Positions 40,859 through 48,326 of a stretch of 64,000 bases of DNA are shown one piece after another. The translations under genes and the position numbers were made by a program. Each line of letters starts with the position of its first letter. The stretch's first letter is position 1. Below the pieces are notes generated by a model. The model did not search any database. It worked only from the letters and a program-made list of their open reading frames with translations, and was not told the DNA's origin. The stretch covers positions 124,001 through 188,000 of the forward strand of contig JBBELK010000994.1 in the NCBI GenBank assembly GCA_037783545.1. The letters run 5' to 3'. Origin of the DNA: Henricia sp. BOLD:AAB3569 (taxonomy: Eukaryota; Echinodermata; Asteroidea; Spinulosida; Echinasteridae).

Positions 40859-40930
40859 GGTCACATGGTGTAATGGTTAGCACTCGAGACTTTGAATCTC
40901 GCGATCCGAGTTCAAATCTCGGTGGGACCT
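40859..40930 (+). tRNA. tRNA-Gln (TTG)
   Basis: Class U2, tail k. Confidence 0.84.
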
Positions 40931-41035
40931 TGTACTATGTTAACGTTTGTGTGAGTGGTTTACTGAAATGTTTTAGGTTAACTTTTAGATTTGATATATT
41001 CTAGTTACAACTGCTTGGTGTGCAAAAGCATGACT

Positions 41036-41107
41036 GGTCCCATGGTGTAACGGTTAGCACTCGAGACTCTGAATCTCGCGATCCGAGTTCAAATCTCGGT
41101 GGGACCT
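41036..41107 (+). tRNA. tRNA-Gln (CTG)
   Basis: Class Q1, tail a. Confidence 0.93.
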
Positions 41108-41205
41108 TGTACGATTTTGTGTGAGTGGTTTACTGAAATGTTTTCGGTTAACTTCTAAATTTTATATATTCCAGCTACAACTGCTTGGTGGTCATAATTA
41201 TGACT

Positions 41206-41277
41206 GGTCCCGTGGTGTAACGGTTAGCACTCGAAACTCTGAATCTCGCCATCCGAGTTCAAATCTCGGTGGGACCT
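41206..41277 (+). tRNA. tRNA-Gln (CTG)
   Basis: Class Q3, tail b. Confidence 0.84.
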
Positions 41278-41380
41278 TGTATGGGTCAGTCTTTTGTGCA
41301 GGTTCTTTACTGCAATGTCTTTTATTAACTTCTACATTTTATATATTCTAGCTACAAGGGGTTGATGAAATGGTATGACT

Positions 41381-41428
41381 GGTCCCATGGTATAATGGTT
41401 AGCACTCGAGGCTTTGAATCTGGCGATC
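41381..41428 (+). pseudogene. Truncated tRNA-Gln (TTG), class P
   Basis: Class P. Confidence 0.9.
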
Positions 41429-41526
41429 TTTTCCCTTTGTGTGAGCGGTTTACTCCAATTTTGTTCGGTTAACTTCTAGATTTTATATATTCCAGTTACA
41501 ACTGCTTGGTGTGCAAAAGCATGACT

Positions 41527-41598
41527 GGTCCCATGGTTTAACGGTTAGCACTCGAGACTCTGAATCTCGCAATCCGAGTTCAAATCTCGGTGGGACCT
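41527..41598 (+). tRNA. tRNA-Gln (CTG)
   Basis: Class Q4, tail c. Confidence 0.85.
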
Positions 41599-41703
41599 TG
41601 TACGATTCTCAATTTTGTGTGAGTGGTTTACTGACATGATTTCGGTTAACTTCTAAATTTTATATATTCCAGCTACAACTGCTTGGTGGTCATAGGTATG
41701 ACT

Positions 41704-41775
41704 GGTCCCGTGGTGTAACGGTTAGCACTCGAGACTCTGAATCTCGCGATCCGAGTTCAAATCTCGGTGGGACCT
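41704..41775 (+). tRNA. tRNA-Gln (CTG)
   Basis: Class Q2, tail d. Confidence 0.9.
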
Positions 41776-41880
41776 TGTAGTATTTATACCTTTGTGTGAG
41801 TGGTTTACTGAAATGTTTTCGGATAACTTCTAGATTTGATATATTTTAGTTACAACTGCTTGGTATACAAAAGCATGACT

Positions 41881-41952
41881 GGTCCCATGGTGTAACGGTT
41901 AGCACTCGAGACTCTGAATCTCGCGATCCGAGTTCAAATCTCGGTGGGACCT
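41881..41952 (+). tRNA. tRNA-Gln (CTG)
   Basis: Class Q1, tail e. Confidence 0.93.
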
Positions 41953-42055
41953 TGTATAGGTCAGGCTTTTGTGCAGGTTCTTTACTGCAATGTCTTTTAT
42001 TAACTTCTACATTTTATATATTCTAGCTACAAGGGGTTGATTAAATGGTATGACT

Positions 42056-42127
42056 GGTCCCATGGTGTAACGGTTAGCACTCGAGACTCTGAATCTCGCA
42101 ATCCGAGTTTAAATCTCGGTGGGACCT
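42056..42127 (+). tRNA. tRNA-Gln (CTG), box B mutated
   Basis: Class Q5, tail b. Confidence 0.7.
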
Positions 42128-42238
42128 TGTATGGGTCAGTCTTTTGTGCAGGTTCTTTACTGCAATGTCTTTTATTAACTTCTAAATTTGATATATTCCA
42201 TAACCAGCTACAACTGCTTGGTGGTCATAGGGATGACT

Positions 42239-42310
42239 GGTCCCGTGGTGTAACGGTTAGCACTCGAGACTCTGAATCTCGCGATCCGAGTTCAAATCTC
42301 GGTGGGACCT
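42239..42310 (+). tRNA. tRNA-Gln (CTG)
   Basis: Class Q2, tail b. Confidence 0.9.
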
Positions 42311-42413
42311 TGTATGGGTCAGTCTTTTGTGCAGGTTCTTTACTGCAATGTCTTTTATTAACTTCTACATTTTATATATTCTAGCTACAAGTGGTTGATT
42401 AAATGGTATGACT

Positions 42414-42485
42414 GGTCCCATGGTGTAATGGTTAGCACTCGAGACTTTAAATCTCGCGATCCGAGTTCAAATCTCGGTGGGACCT
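42414..42485 (+). tRNA. tRNA-Gln-like with TTA anticodon (putative ochre suppressor)
   Basis: Class X, tail c. Anticodon at 42447-42449; intact stems. Confidence 0.87.
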
Positions 42486-42590
42486 TGTACGATTCTCAAT
42501 TTTGTGTGAGTGGTTTACTGAAATGTTTTCGGTTAACTTCTAAATTGTATATGTTCCAGCTACAACTGCTTGGTGATCATAGGTATGTCT

Positions 42591-42662
42591 GGTCCCGTTG
42601 TGTAACGGTTAGCACTCGAGAGTCTGAATCTCGCGATCCGAGTTCAAATCTCGGTGGGACCT
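42591..42662 (+). tRNA. tRNA-Gln (CTG)
   Basis: Class Q10, tail i. Confidence 0.82.
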
Positions 42663-42765
42663 TGTATGGGTCAGTCATTTGTGCAGGTTCTTTACTGCAA
42701 TGTCTTTTATTAACTTCTACATTCTATATATTCTAGCTACAAGGGGTTGATTAAATAGTATGACT

Positions 42766-42837
42766 GGTCCCATGGTGTAACGGTTAGCACTCGAGACTCT
42801 GAATCTCGCGATCCGAGTTCAAATCTCGGTGGGACCT
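42766..42837 (+). tRNA. tRNA-Gln (CTG), fusion unit
   Basis: Class Q1, tail b. The 5' flank (TAAATAGTATGACT) is that of the U3/U4 slot, but the body and tail are those of the next Q1 slot: one unit was deleted by recombination at or near the gene start. The tail begins TTT, making a T4 across the discriminator. Confidence 0.9.
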
Positions 42838-42940
42838 TTTATGGGTCAGTCTTTTGTGCAGGTTCTTTACTGCAATGTCTTTTATTAACTTCTACATTTT
42901 ATATATTCTAGCTACAAGGGGTTGATGAAATGGTATGACT

Positions 42941-43012
42941 GGTCCCATGGTGTAATGGTTAGCACTCGAGACTTTGAATCTCGCGATCCGAGTTCAAATC
43001 TCGGTGGGACCT
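42941..43012 (+). tRNA. tRNA-Gln (TTG)
   Basis: Class U1, tail g. Confidence 0.92.
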
Positions 43013-43117
43013 TGTACGATTTAACCTTTGTGTGAGCTGTTTACTCCAATTTTTTTAGGTTAACTTGTAGATTTAATATATTCCAGTTACAACTGCTTGG
43101 TGTGCAAAAGCATGACT

Positions 43118-43189
43118 GGTCACATGGTGTAACGGTTAGCACTAGACACTCTGAATCTCGCAATCCGAGTTCAAATCTTGGTGGGACCT
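43118..43189 (+). tRNA. tRNA-Gln (CTG), degenerate stems
   Basis: Class Q8, tail h. Confidence 0.62.
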
Positions 43190-43294
43190 TGTGCGATTCT
43201 CAATTTTGTGTGAGTGGTTTACTGAAATGTTTTCGGTTAACTTCTAAATTGTATATATTCCAGCTACAACTGCTTGGTGGTCATAGGTATGACT

Positions 43295-43366
43295 GGTCCC
43301 GTGGTGTAACGGTTAGCACTCGAGACTCTGAATCTCGCGATCCGAGTTCAAATCTCGGTGGGACCT
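43295..43366 (+). tRNA. tRNA-Gln (CTG)
   Basis: Class Q2, tail j. Confidence 0.9.
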
Positions 43367-43470
43367 TGTATGGGTCAGTCCTTTGTGCAGGTTCTTTACT
43401 GAAATGTCTTTTTATTAACTTCTACATTTTATATATTCTAGCTACAAGGGGTTGATGAAATGGTATGACT

Positions 43471-43542
43471 GGTCACATGGTGTAATGGTTAGCACTCGAG
43501 ACTTTGAATCTCGCGATCCGAGTTCAAATCTCGGTGGGACCT
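43471..43542 (+). tRNA. tRNA-Gln (TTG)
   Basis: Class U2, tail k. Confidence 0.84.
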
Positions 43543-43647
43543 TGTACTATGTTAACGTTTGTGTGAGTGGTTTTCTGAAATGTTTTAGGTTAACTTTTAG
43601 ATTTGATATATTCTAGTTACAACTGCTTGGTGTGCAAAAGCATGACT

Positions 43648-43719
43648 GGTCCCATGGTGTAACGGTTAGCACTCGAGACTCTGAATCTCGCGATCCGAGT
43701 TCAAATCTCGGTGGGACCT
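43648..43719 (+). tRNA. tRNA-Gln (CTG)
   Basis: Class Q1, tail a. Confidence 0.93.
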
Positions 43720-43817
43720 TGTACGATTTTGTGTGAGTGGTTTACTGAAATGTTTTCGGTTAACTTCTAAATTTTATATATTCCAGCTACAACTGCTTGG
43801 TGGTCATAAGTATGACT

Positions 43818-43889
43818 GGTCCCGTGGTGTAACGGTTAGCACTCGAAACTCTGAATCTCGCCATCCGAGTTCAAATCTCGGTGGGACCT
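43818..43889 (+). tRNA. tRNA-Gln (CTG)
   Basis: Class Q3, tail b. Confidence 0.84.
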
Positions 43890-43992
43890 TGTATGGGTCA
43901 GTCTTTTGTGCAGGTTCTTTACTGCAATGTCTTTTATTAACTTCTACATTTTATATATTCTAGCTACAAGGGGTTGATGAAATGGTATGACT

Positions 43993-44040
43993 GGTCCCAT
44001 GGTATAATGGTTAGCACTCGAGGCTTTGAATCTGGCGATC
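43993..44040 (+). pseudogene. Truncated tRNA-Gln (TTG), class P
   Basis: Class P; last of the 17 copies. Confidence 0.9.
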
Positions 44041-44138
44041 TTTTCCCTTTGTGTGAGCGGTTTACTCCAATTTTGTTCGGTTAACTTCTAGATTTTATAT
44101 ATTCCAGTTACAACTGCTTGGTGTGCAAAAGCATGACT

Positions 44139-44210
44139 GGTCCCATGGTTTAACGGTTAGCACTCGAGACTCTGAATCTCGCAATCCGAGTTCAAATCTC
44201 GGTGGGACCT
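44139..44210 (+). tRNA. tRNA-Gln (CTG)
   Basis: Class Q4, tail c. Confidence 0.85.
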
Positions 44211-44315
44211 TGTACGATTCTCAATTTTGTGTGAGTGGTTTACTGACATGATTTCGGTTAACTTCTAAATTTTATATATTCCAGCTACAACTGCTTGGTG
44301 GTCATAGGTATGACT

Positions 44316-44387
44316 GGTCCCGTGGTGTAACGGTTAGCACTCGAGACTCTGAATCTCGCGATCCGAGTTCAAATCTCGGTGGGACCT
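44316..44387 (+). tRNA. tRNA-Gln (CTG)
   Basis: Class Q2, tail d. Confidence 0.9.
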
Positions 44388-44492
44388 TGTAGTATTTATA
44401 CCTTTGTGTGAGTGGTTTACTGAAATGTTTTCGGATAACTTCTAGATTTGATATATTTTAGTTAGAACTGCTTGGTGTACAAAAGCATGACT

Positions 44493-44564
44493 GGTCCCAT
44501 GGTGTAACGGTTAGCACTCGAGACTCTGAATCTCGCGATCCGAGTTCAAATCTCGGTGGGACCT
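44493..44564 (+). tRNA. tRNA-Gln (CTG)
   Basis: Class Q1, tail e. The spacer has GTTAGAACTG, shared only with 45380. Confidence 0.93.
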
Positions 44565-44667
44565 TGTATAGGTCAGGCTTTTGTGCAGGTTCTTTACTGC
44601 AATGTCTTTTATTAACTTCTAAATTTTATATATTCTAGCTACAAGGGGTTGATTAAATGGTATGACT

Positions 44668-44739
44668 GGTCCCATGGTGTAATGGTTAGCACTCGACACT
44701 CTGAATCTCGCAATCCGAGTTTAAATCTCGGTGGGACCT
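44668..44739 (+). tRNA. tRNA-Gln (CTG), box B mutated
   Basis: Class Q5, tail b, plus T16 and C30 (C30:C40 mismatch). Confidence 0.65.
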
Positions 44740-44850
44740 TGTATGGGTCAGTCTTTTGTGCAGGTTCTTTACTGCAATGTCTTTTATTAACTTCTAAATT
44801 TGATATATTCCATAACCAGCTACAACTGCTTGGTGGTCATAGGGATGACT

Positions 44851-44922
44851 GGTCCCGTGGTGTAACGGTTAGCACTCGAGACTCTGAATCTCGCGATCCG
44901 AGTTCAAATCTCGGTGGGACCT
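44851..44922 (+). tRNA. tRNA-Gln (CTG)
   Basis: Class Q2, tail b. Confidence 0.9.
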
Positions 44923-45025
44923 TGTATGGGTCAGTCTTTTGTGCAGGTTCTTTACTGCAATGTCTTTTATTAACTTCTACATTTTATATATTCTAGCTAC
45001 AAGGGGTTGATTAAATGGTATGACT

Positions 45026-45097
45026 GGTCCCATGGTGTAATGGTTAGCACTCGAGACTTTAAATCTCGCGATCCGAGTTCAAATCTCGGTGGGACCT
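45026..45097 (+). tRNA. tRNA-Gln-like with TTA anticodon (putative ochre suppressor)
   Basis: Class X. Anticodon at 45059-45061; intact stems. It is the only X gene with tail l, so its 3' side was exchanged. Confidence 0.86.
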
Positions 45098-45202
45098 TGT
45101 AGTATTTTCACCTTTGTGTGAGTGGTTTACTGAAATGTTTTCGGATAACTTCTAGATTTGATATATTCTAGTTACAACTGCTTGGTGTACAAAAGCATGA
45201 CT

Positions 45203-45274
45203 GGTCCCATGGTGTAACGGTTAGCACTCGAGACTCTGAATCTCGCGATCCGAGTTCAAATCTCGGTGGGACCT
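45203..45274 (+). tRNA. tRNA-Gln (CTG)
   Basis: Class Q1 with tail d, an unusual pairing that marks a junction. Confidence 0.92.
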
Positions 45275-45379
45275 TGTAGTATTTATACCTTTGTGTGAGT
45301 GGTTTACTGAAATGTTTTCGGATAACTTCTAGATTTGATATATTTTAGTTAGAACTGCTTGGTGTACAAAAGCATGACT

Positions 45380-45451
45380 GGTCCCATGGTGTAACGGTTA
45401 GCACTCGAGACTCTGAATCTCGCGATCCGAGTTCAAATCTCGGTGGGACCT
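45380..45451 (+). tRNA. tRNA-Gln (CTG)
   Basis: Class Q1, tail e. Confidence 0.93.
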
Positions 45452-45554
45452 TGTATAGGTCAGGCTTTTGTGCAGGTTCTTTACTGCAATGTCTTTTATT
45501 AACTTCTAAATTTTATATATTCTAGCTACAAGGGGTTGATTAAATGGTATGACT

Positions 45555-45626
45555 GGTCCCATGGTGTAATGGTTAGCACTCGACACTCTGAATCTCGCAA
45601 TCCGAGTTTAAATCTCGGTGGGACCT
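45555..45626 (+). tRNA. tRNA-Gln (CTG), box B mutated
   Basis: Class Q5, tail b, plus T16 and C30, as at 44668 (887 bp earlier). Confidence 0.65.
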
Positions 45627-45737
45627 TGTATGGGTCAGTCTTTTGTGCAGGTTATTTACTGCAATGTCTTTTATTAACTTCTAAATTTTATATATTCCAT
45701 AACCAGCTACAACTGCTTGGTGGTCATATGGATGACT

Positions 45738-45809
45738 GGTCCCGTGGTGTAACGGTTAGCACTCGAGACTCTGAATCTCGCGATCCGAGTTCAAATCTCG
45801 GTGGGACCT
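45738..45809 (+). tRNA. tRNA-Gln (CTG)
   Basis: Class Q2, tail m. Confidence 0.9.
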
Positions 45810-45912
45810 TGTATGCGTCAGTCTTTTGTGCAGGTTCTTTACTGCAATGTATTTTATTAACTTCTACATTTTATATATTCTAGCTACAAGGGGTTGATGA
45901 AATGGTATGACT

Positions 45913-45984
45913 GGTCCCATGGTGTAATGGTTAGCACTCGAGACTTTGAATCTCGCGGTCCGAGTTCAAATCTCGGTGGGATCT
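45913..45984 (+). tRNA. tRNA-Gln (TTG)
   Basis: Class U1, tail f, with private G46 and T70 (G2:T70 wobble). Confidence 0.85.
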
Positions 45985-46089
45985 TGTACTATTTTAACCT
46001 TTGTGTGAGTGGTATACTGAAATGTTTTCGGTTAACTTCTAGATTTGATATATTCTAGTTACAACTGCTTGGTGTGCAAAAGCATGACT

Positions 46090-46161
46090 GGTCCCATGGT
46101 GTAACGGTTAGCACTCTAGACTCTGAATGTCGCGATCCGAGTTCAAATCTCGGTGGGACCT
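46090..46161 (+). tRNA. tRNA-Gln (CTG), anticodon stem disrupted
   Basis: Class Q1, tail f, with private T28 and G40; both create anticodon-stem mismatches. Confidence 0.65.
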
Positions 46162-46267
46162 TGTACGATTTTAACCTTTGTGTGAGCTGTTTACTCCAAT
46201 TTTGTTCGGTTAACTTCTAGATTTAATATATTCCAGTTACAACTGCTTGGTGTGCAAAAGCATGACT

Positions 46268-46339
46268 GGTCCCATGGTGTAACGGTTAGCACTCGACACT
46301 CTGAATCTCGCAATCCGAGTTCAAATCTTGGTGGGACCT
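46268..46339 (+). tRNA. tRNA-Gln (CTG)
   Basis: Class Q7, tail h. It lacks the A5 and A27 of Q8 and resembles the left-end copies. Confidence 0.78.
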
Positions 46340-46444
46340 TGTGCGATTCTCAATTTTGTGTGAGTGGTTTACTGAAATGTTTTCGGTTAACTTCTAAATT
46401 TTATATATTCCAGCTACAACTGCTTGGTAGTCATAGGTATGACT

Positions 46445-46516
46445 GGTCCCGTGGTGTAACGGTTAGCACTCGAGACTCTGAATCTCGCGGTCCGATTTCA
46501 AATCTCGGTGGGACCT
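46445..46516 (+). tRNA. tRNA-Gln (CTG)
   Basis: Class Q2, tail j, with private G46 and T52 (T52:C60 mismatch). Confidence 0.78.
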
Positions 46517-46619
46517 TGTATGGGTCAGTCCTTTGTGCAGGTTCTTTACTGCAATGTCTTTTATTAACTTCTACATTTTATATATTCTAGCTACAAGGGG
46601 TTGATGAAATGGTATGACT

Positions 46620-46691
46620 GGTCCCATGGTGTAATGGTTAGCACTCGAGACTTTGAATCTCGCGATCCGAGTTCAAATCTCGGTGGGACCT
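46620..46691 (+). tRNA. tRNA-Gln (TTG)
   Basis: Class U1, tail f. Confidence 0.92.
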
Positions 46692-46796
46692 TGTACTATT
46701 TTAACCTTTGTGTGAGTGGTTTACTGAAATGTTTTCGGTTAACTTTTAGATTTGATATATTCTAGTTACAACTGCTTGGTGTGCAAAAGCATGACT

Positions 46797-46868
46797 GGTC
46801 CCATGGTGTAACGGTTAGCACTCGAGACTCTGAATCTCACGATCCGAGTTCAAATCTCGGTGAGACCT
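46797..46868 (+). tRNA. tRNA-Gln (CTG)
   Basis: Class Q1, tail a, with private A43 (C27:A43) and A67 (C5:A67). Confidence 0.68.
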
Positions 46869-46966
46869 TGTACGATTTTGTGTGAGTGGTTTACTGAAAT
46901 GTTTTCGGTTAACTTCTAAATTTTATATATTCTAGCTACAACTGCTTGGTGGTCATAAGTATGACT

Positions 46967-47028
46967 GGTCCCGTGGTGTAACGGTTAGCACTAGAGACTC
47001 TGAATCTCGCGATCCGAGTTCAAATCTC
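46967..47028 (+). pseudogene. 3'-truncated tRNA-Gln (CTG)
   Basis: G7 and A27. The gene stops inside the T stem (base 62) and runs straight into spacer TTCGGTTAACTTC, so the 3' acceptor strand and tail were deleted. Confidence 0.88.
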
Positions 47029-47091
47029 TTCGGTTAACTTCTAAATTTGATATATTCGAGCTACAACTGCATGGTGTGCAAAAGCATGACT

Positions 47092-47163
47092 GGTCCCATG
47101 GTGTAACGGTTAGCACTCGAGACGCTGAATCTCGCGATCCGAGTTCAAATCTCGGTGGGACCT
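47092..47163 (+). tRNA. tRNA-Gln (CTG), G33 variant
   Basis: Class Q1 body with G33 replacing the universal U33 before the anticodon, which should impair decoding. The tail has T4 at about +15. Confidence 0.65.
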
Positions 47164-47266
47164 TGCATGGGTCAGGCTTTTGTGCAGGTTCTTTACTGCA
47201 ATGTTTTTTATTAACTTCTACATGTTATATATTCTAGCTACAAGGGGTTGATGAAATAGTATGACT

Positions 47267-47338
47267 GGTCCCATGGTGTAATGGTTAGCACTCGAGATTT
47301 TGAATCTTGCGATCCGAGTTCAAATCTCGGTGGGACCT
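47267..47338 (+). tRNA. tRNA-Gln (TTG)
   Basis: Class U1, tail f, with private T32 and T42 (G28:T42 wobble). Confidence 0.85.
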
Positions 47339-47407
47339 TGTACTATTTTAACCTTTGTGTGAGCGGTTTAGTCCAATCTTTTCGGTTAACTTCTAGATTT
47401 GATATTT

Positions 47408-47755
47408 TCTTAAAGGCACAGGCTCGCCAGCAATGCGCGTGCGCCAAACCCGTGCCACGAAATACGCAGCTCCATGCCCCTGCTAGACGGAGCCGCTCAC
47501 CCCGCGGCACGAACCCGGCGAGCGCACCGCTGACGAGCCCGCGTCCTTAACATAATCCATAGCCTGCTGCCCCAGTCACCGACAGTATGTCAAAACAAAA
47601 AAGGAATCATTTACCTGCATCGTCTTGATTGAGTAATCGAATTAAATAGGGGAGTGCGCTATTTTGAAAGCGTGTAGTCCTGCATCGAATTTCAGGGGTA
47701 GTCGGTTTATTTCTCAAAACCCTGTTGTTATGAGGCGGGAAAAACTCTCTAAATT
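47408..47755. other. GC-rich insert inside the array
   Basis: Non-array sequence of about 350 bp interrupts a spacer after GATATT; spacer sequence resumes at GGTGTGCAAAAGCATGACT. Its left part (about 47415-47548) is very CpG/GC-rich, unlike the AT-rich array. No tRNA, TIR or recognisable gene is seen; a frame that stays open across it starts in the upstream tRNA and looks fortuitous. Confidence 0.6.
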
Positions 47756-47780
47756 GTGATTGGTGTGCAAAAGCATGACT

Positions 47781-47852
47781 GGTCCCGTGGTGTAACGGTT
47801 AGCACTCGAGACTCTGAATCTCGCGATCCGAGTTCAAATCTCGGTGGGACCT
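47781..47852 (+). tRNA. tRNA-Gln (CTG)
   Basis: Class Q2, tail f. First gene after the GC-rich insert. Confidence 0.9.
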
Positions 47853-47957
47853 TGTACTATTTTAACCTTTGTGTGAGCGGTTTACTCCAATCTTTTCGGT
47901 TAACTTCTAAATTTTATATATTCGAGCTACAACTGCATGGTGTGCAAAAGCATGACT

Positions 47958-48029
47958 GGTCCCATGGTGTAACGGTTAGCACTCGAGACTCTGAATCTCG
48001 CGATCCGAGTTCAAATCTCGGTGGGACCT
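47958..48029 (+). tRNA. tRNA-Gln (CTG)
   Basis: Class Q1; the tail is intermediate between b and e, with T4 at about +15. Confidence 0.92.
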
Positions 48030-48131
48030 TGTATGGGTCAGGCTTTTGTGCAGGTTCTTTACTGCAATGTCTTTTATTAACTTCTACATTTTATATATTC
48101 TAGCTACAAGGGGTTGATGAAATAGTATGAC

Positions 48132-48293
48132 TGAGCGCCCAAGGCAGCCGGGGCTGTATACTTCCCAGGGAGCTGAGGAGGATTAAGGAATGGTATTACT
48201 GAGCCCAATGAGCAAGGGTAATAATGCAGAAAGCGCATTGAGAGATCCGTCGGATCTGAAATGCGCTATATAAGAACTGTATATTGTTACTAT
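48132..48293 (+). mobile_element. SINE-like insertion in the array
   Basis: The spacer is broken at TATGACT and followed by AGCGCCCAAGGCAGCCGG. The insert ends with an AAATGCGCTATATAAGAAC-type segment and a short TTACTATTAT simple tail, after which spacer-like sequence (TATTCCAGTTACAAGGGCTTG) returns. This layout fits a retroposed short element, but no family was confirmed. Confidence 0.5.
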
Positions 48294-48326
48294 TATATAT
48301 TCCAGTTACAAGGGCTTGTCGTTACT

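Larger units (their letters stand above)
34918..41952 (+). repeat. Superunit copy C (about 7.0 kb)
   Basis: Matches copy A unit by unit at a constant offset of 19510 bp, with a few private substitutions (A6 at 36337, A30 at 38269). Confidence 0.8.

Noticed and set aside
10226-45061. TTA anticodons as sequencing errors
   Set aside because: The same base is seen in 14 units in a fixed slot, with private neighbours differing, so random error is unlikely. Systematic assembly copying still cannot be excluded from sequence alone.
314-48103. Dozens of 60-135-codon open frames encoding SESRDPSSNLGGT-like repeats
   Set aside because: They read straight through tRNA genes and spacers on the + strand. 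The repetition comes from the array, with no coding signature.
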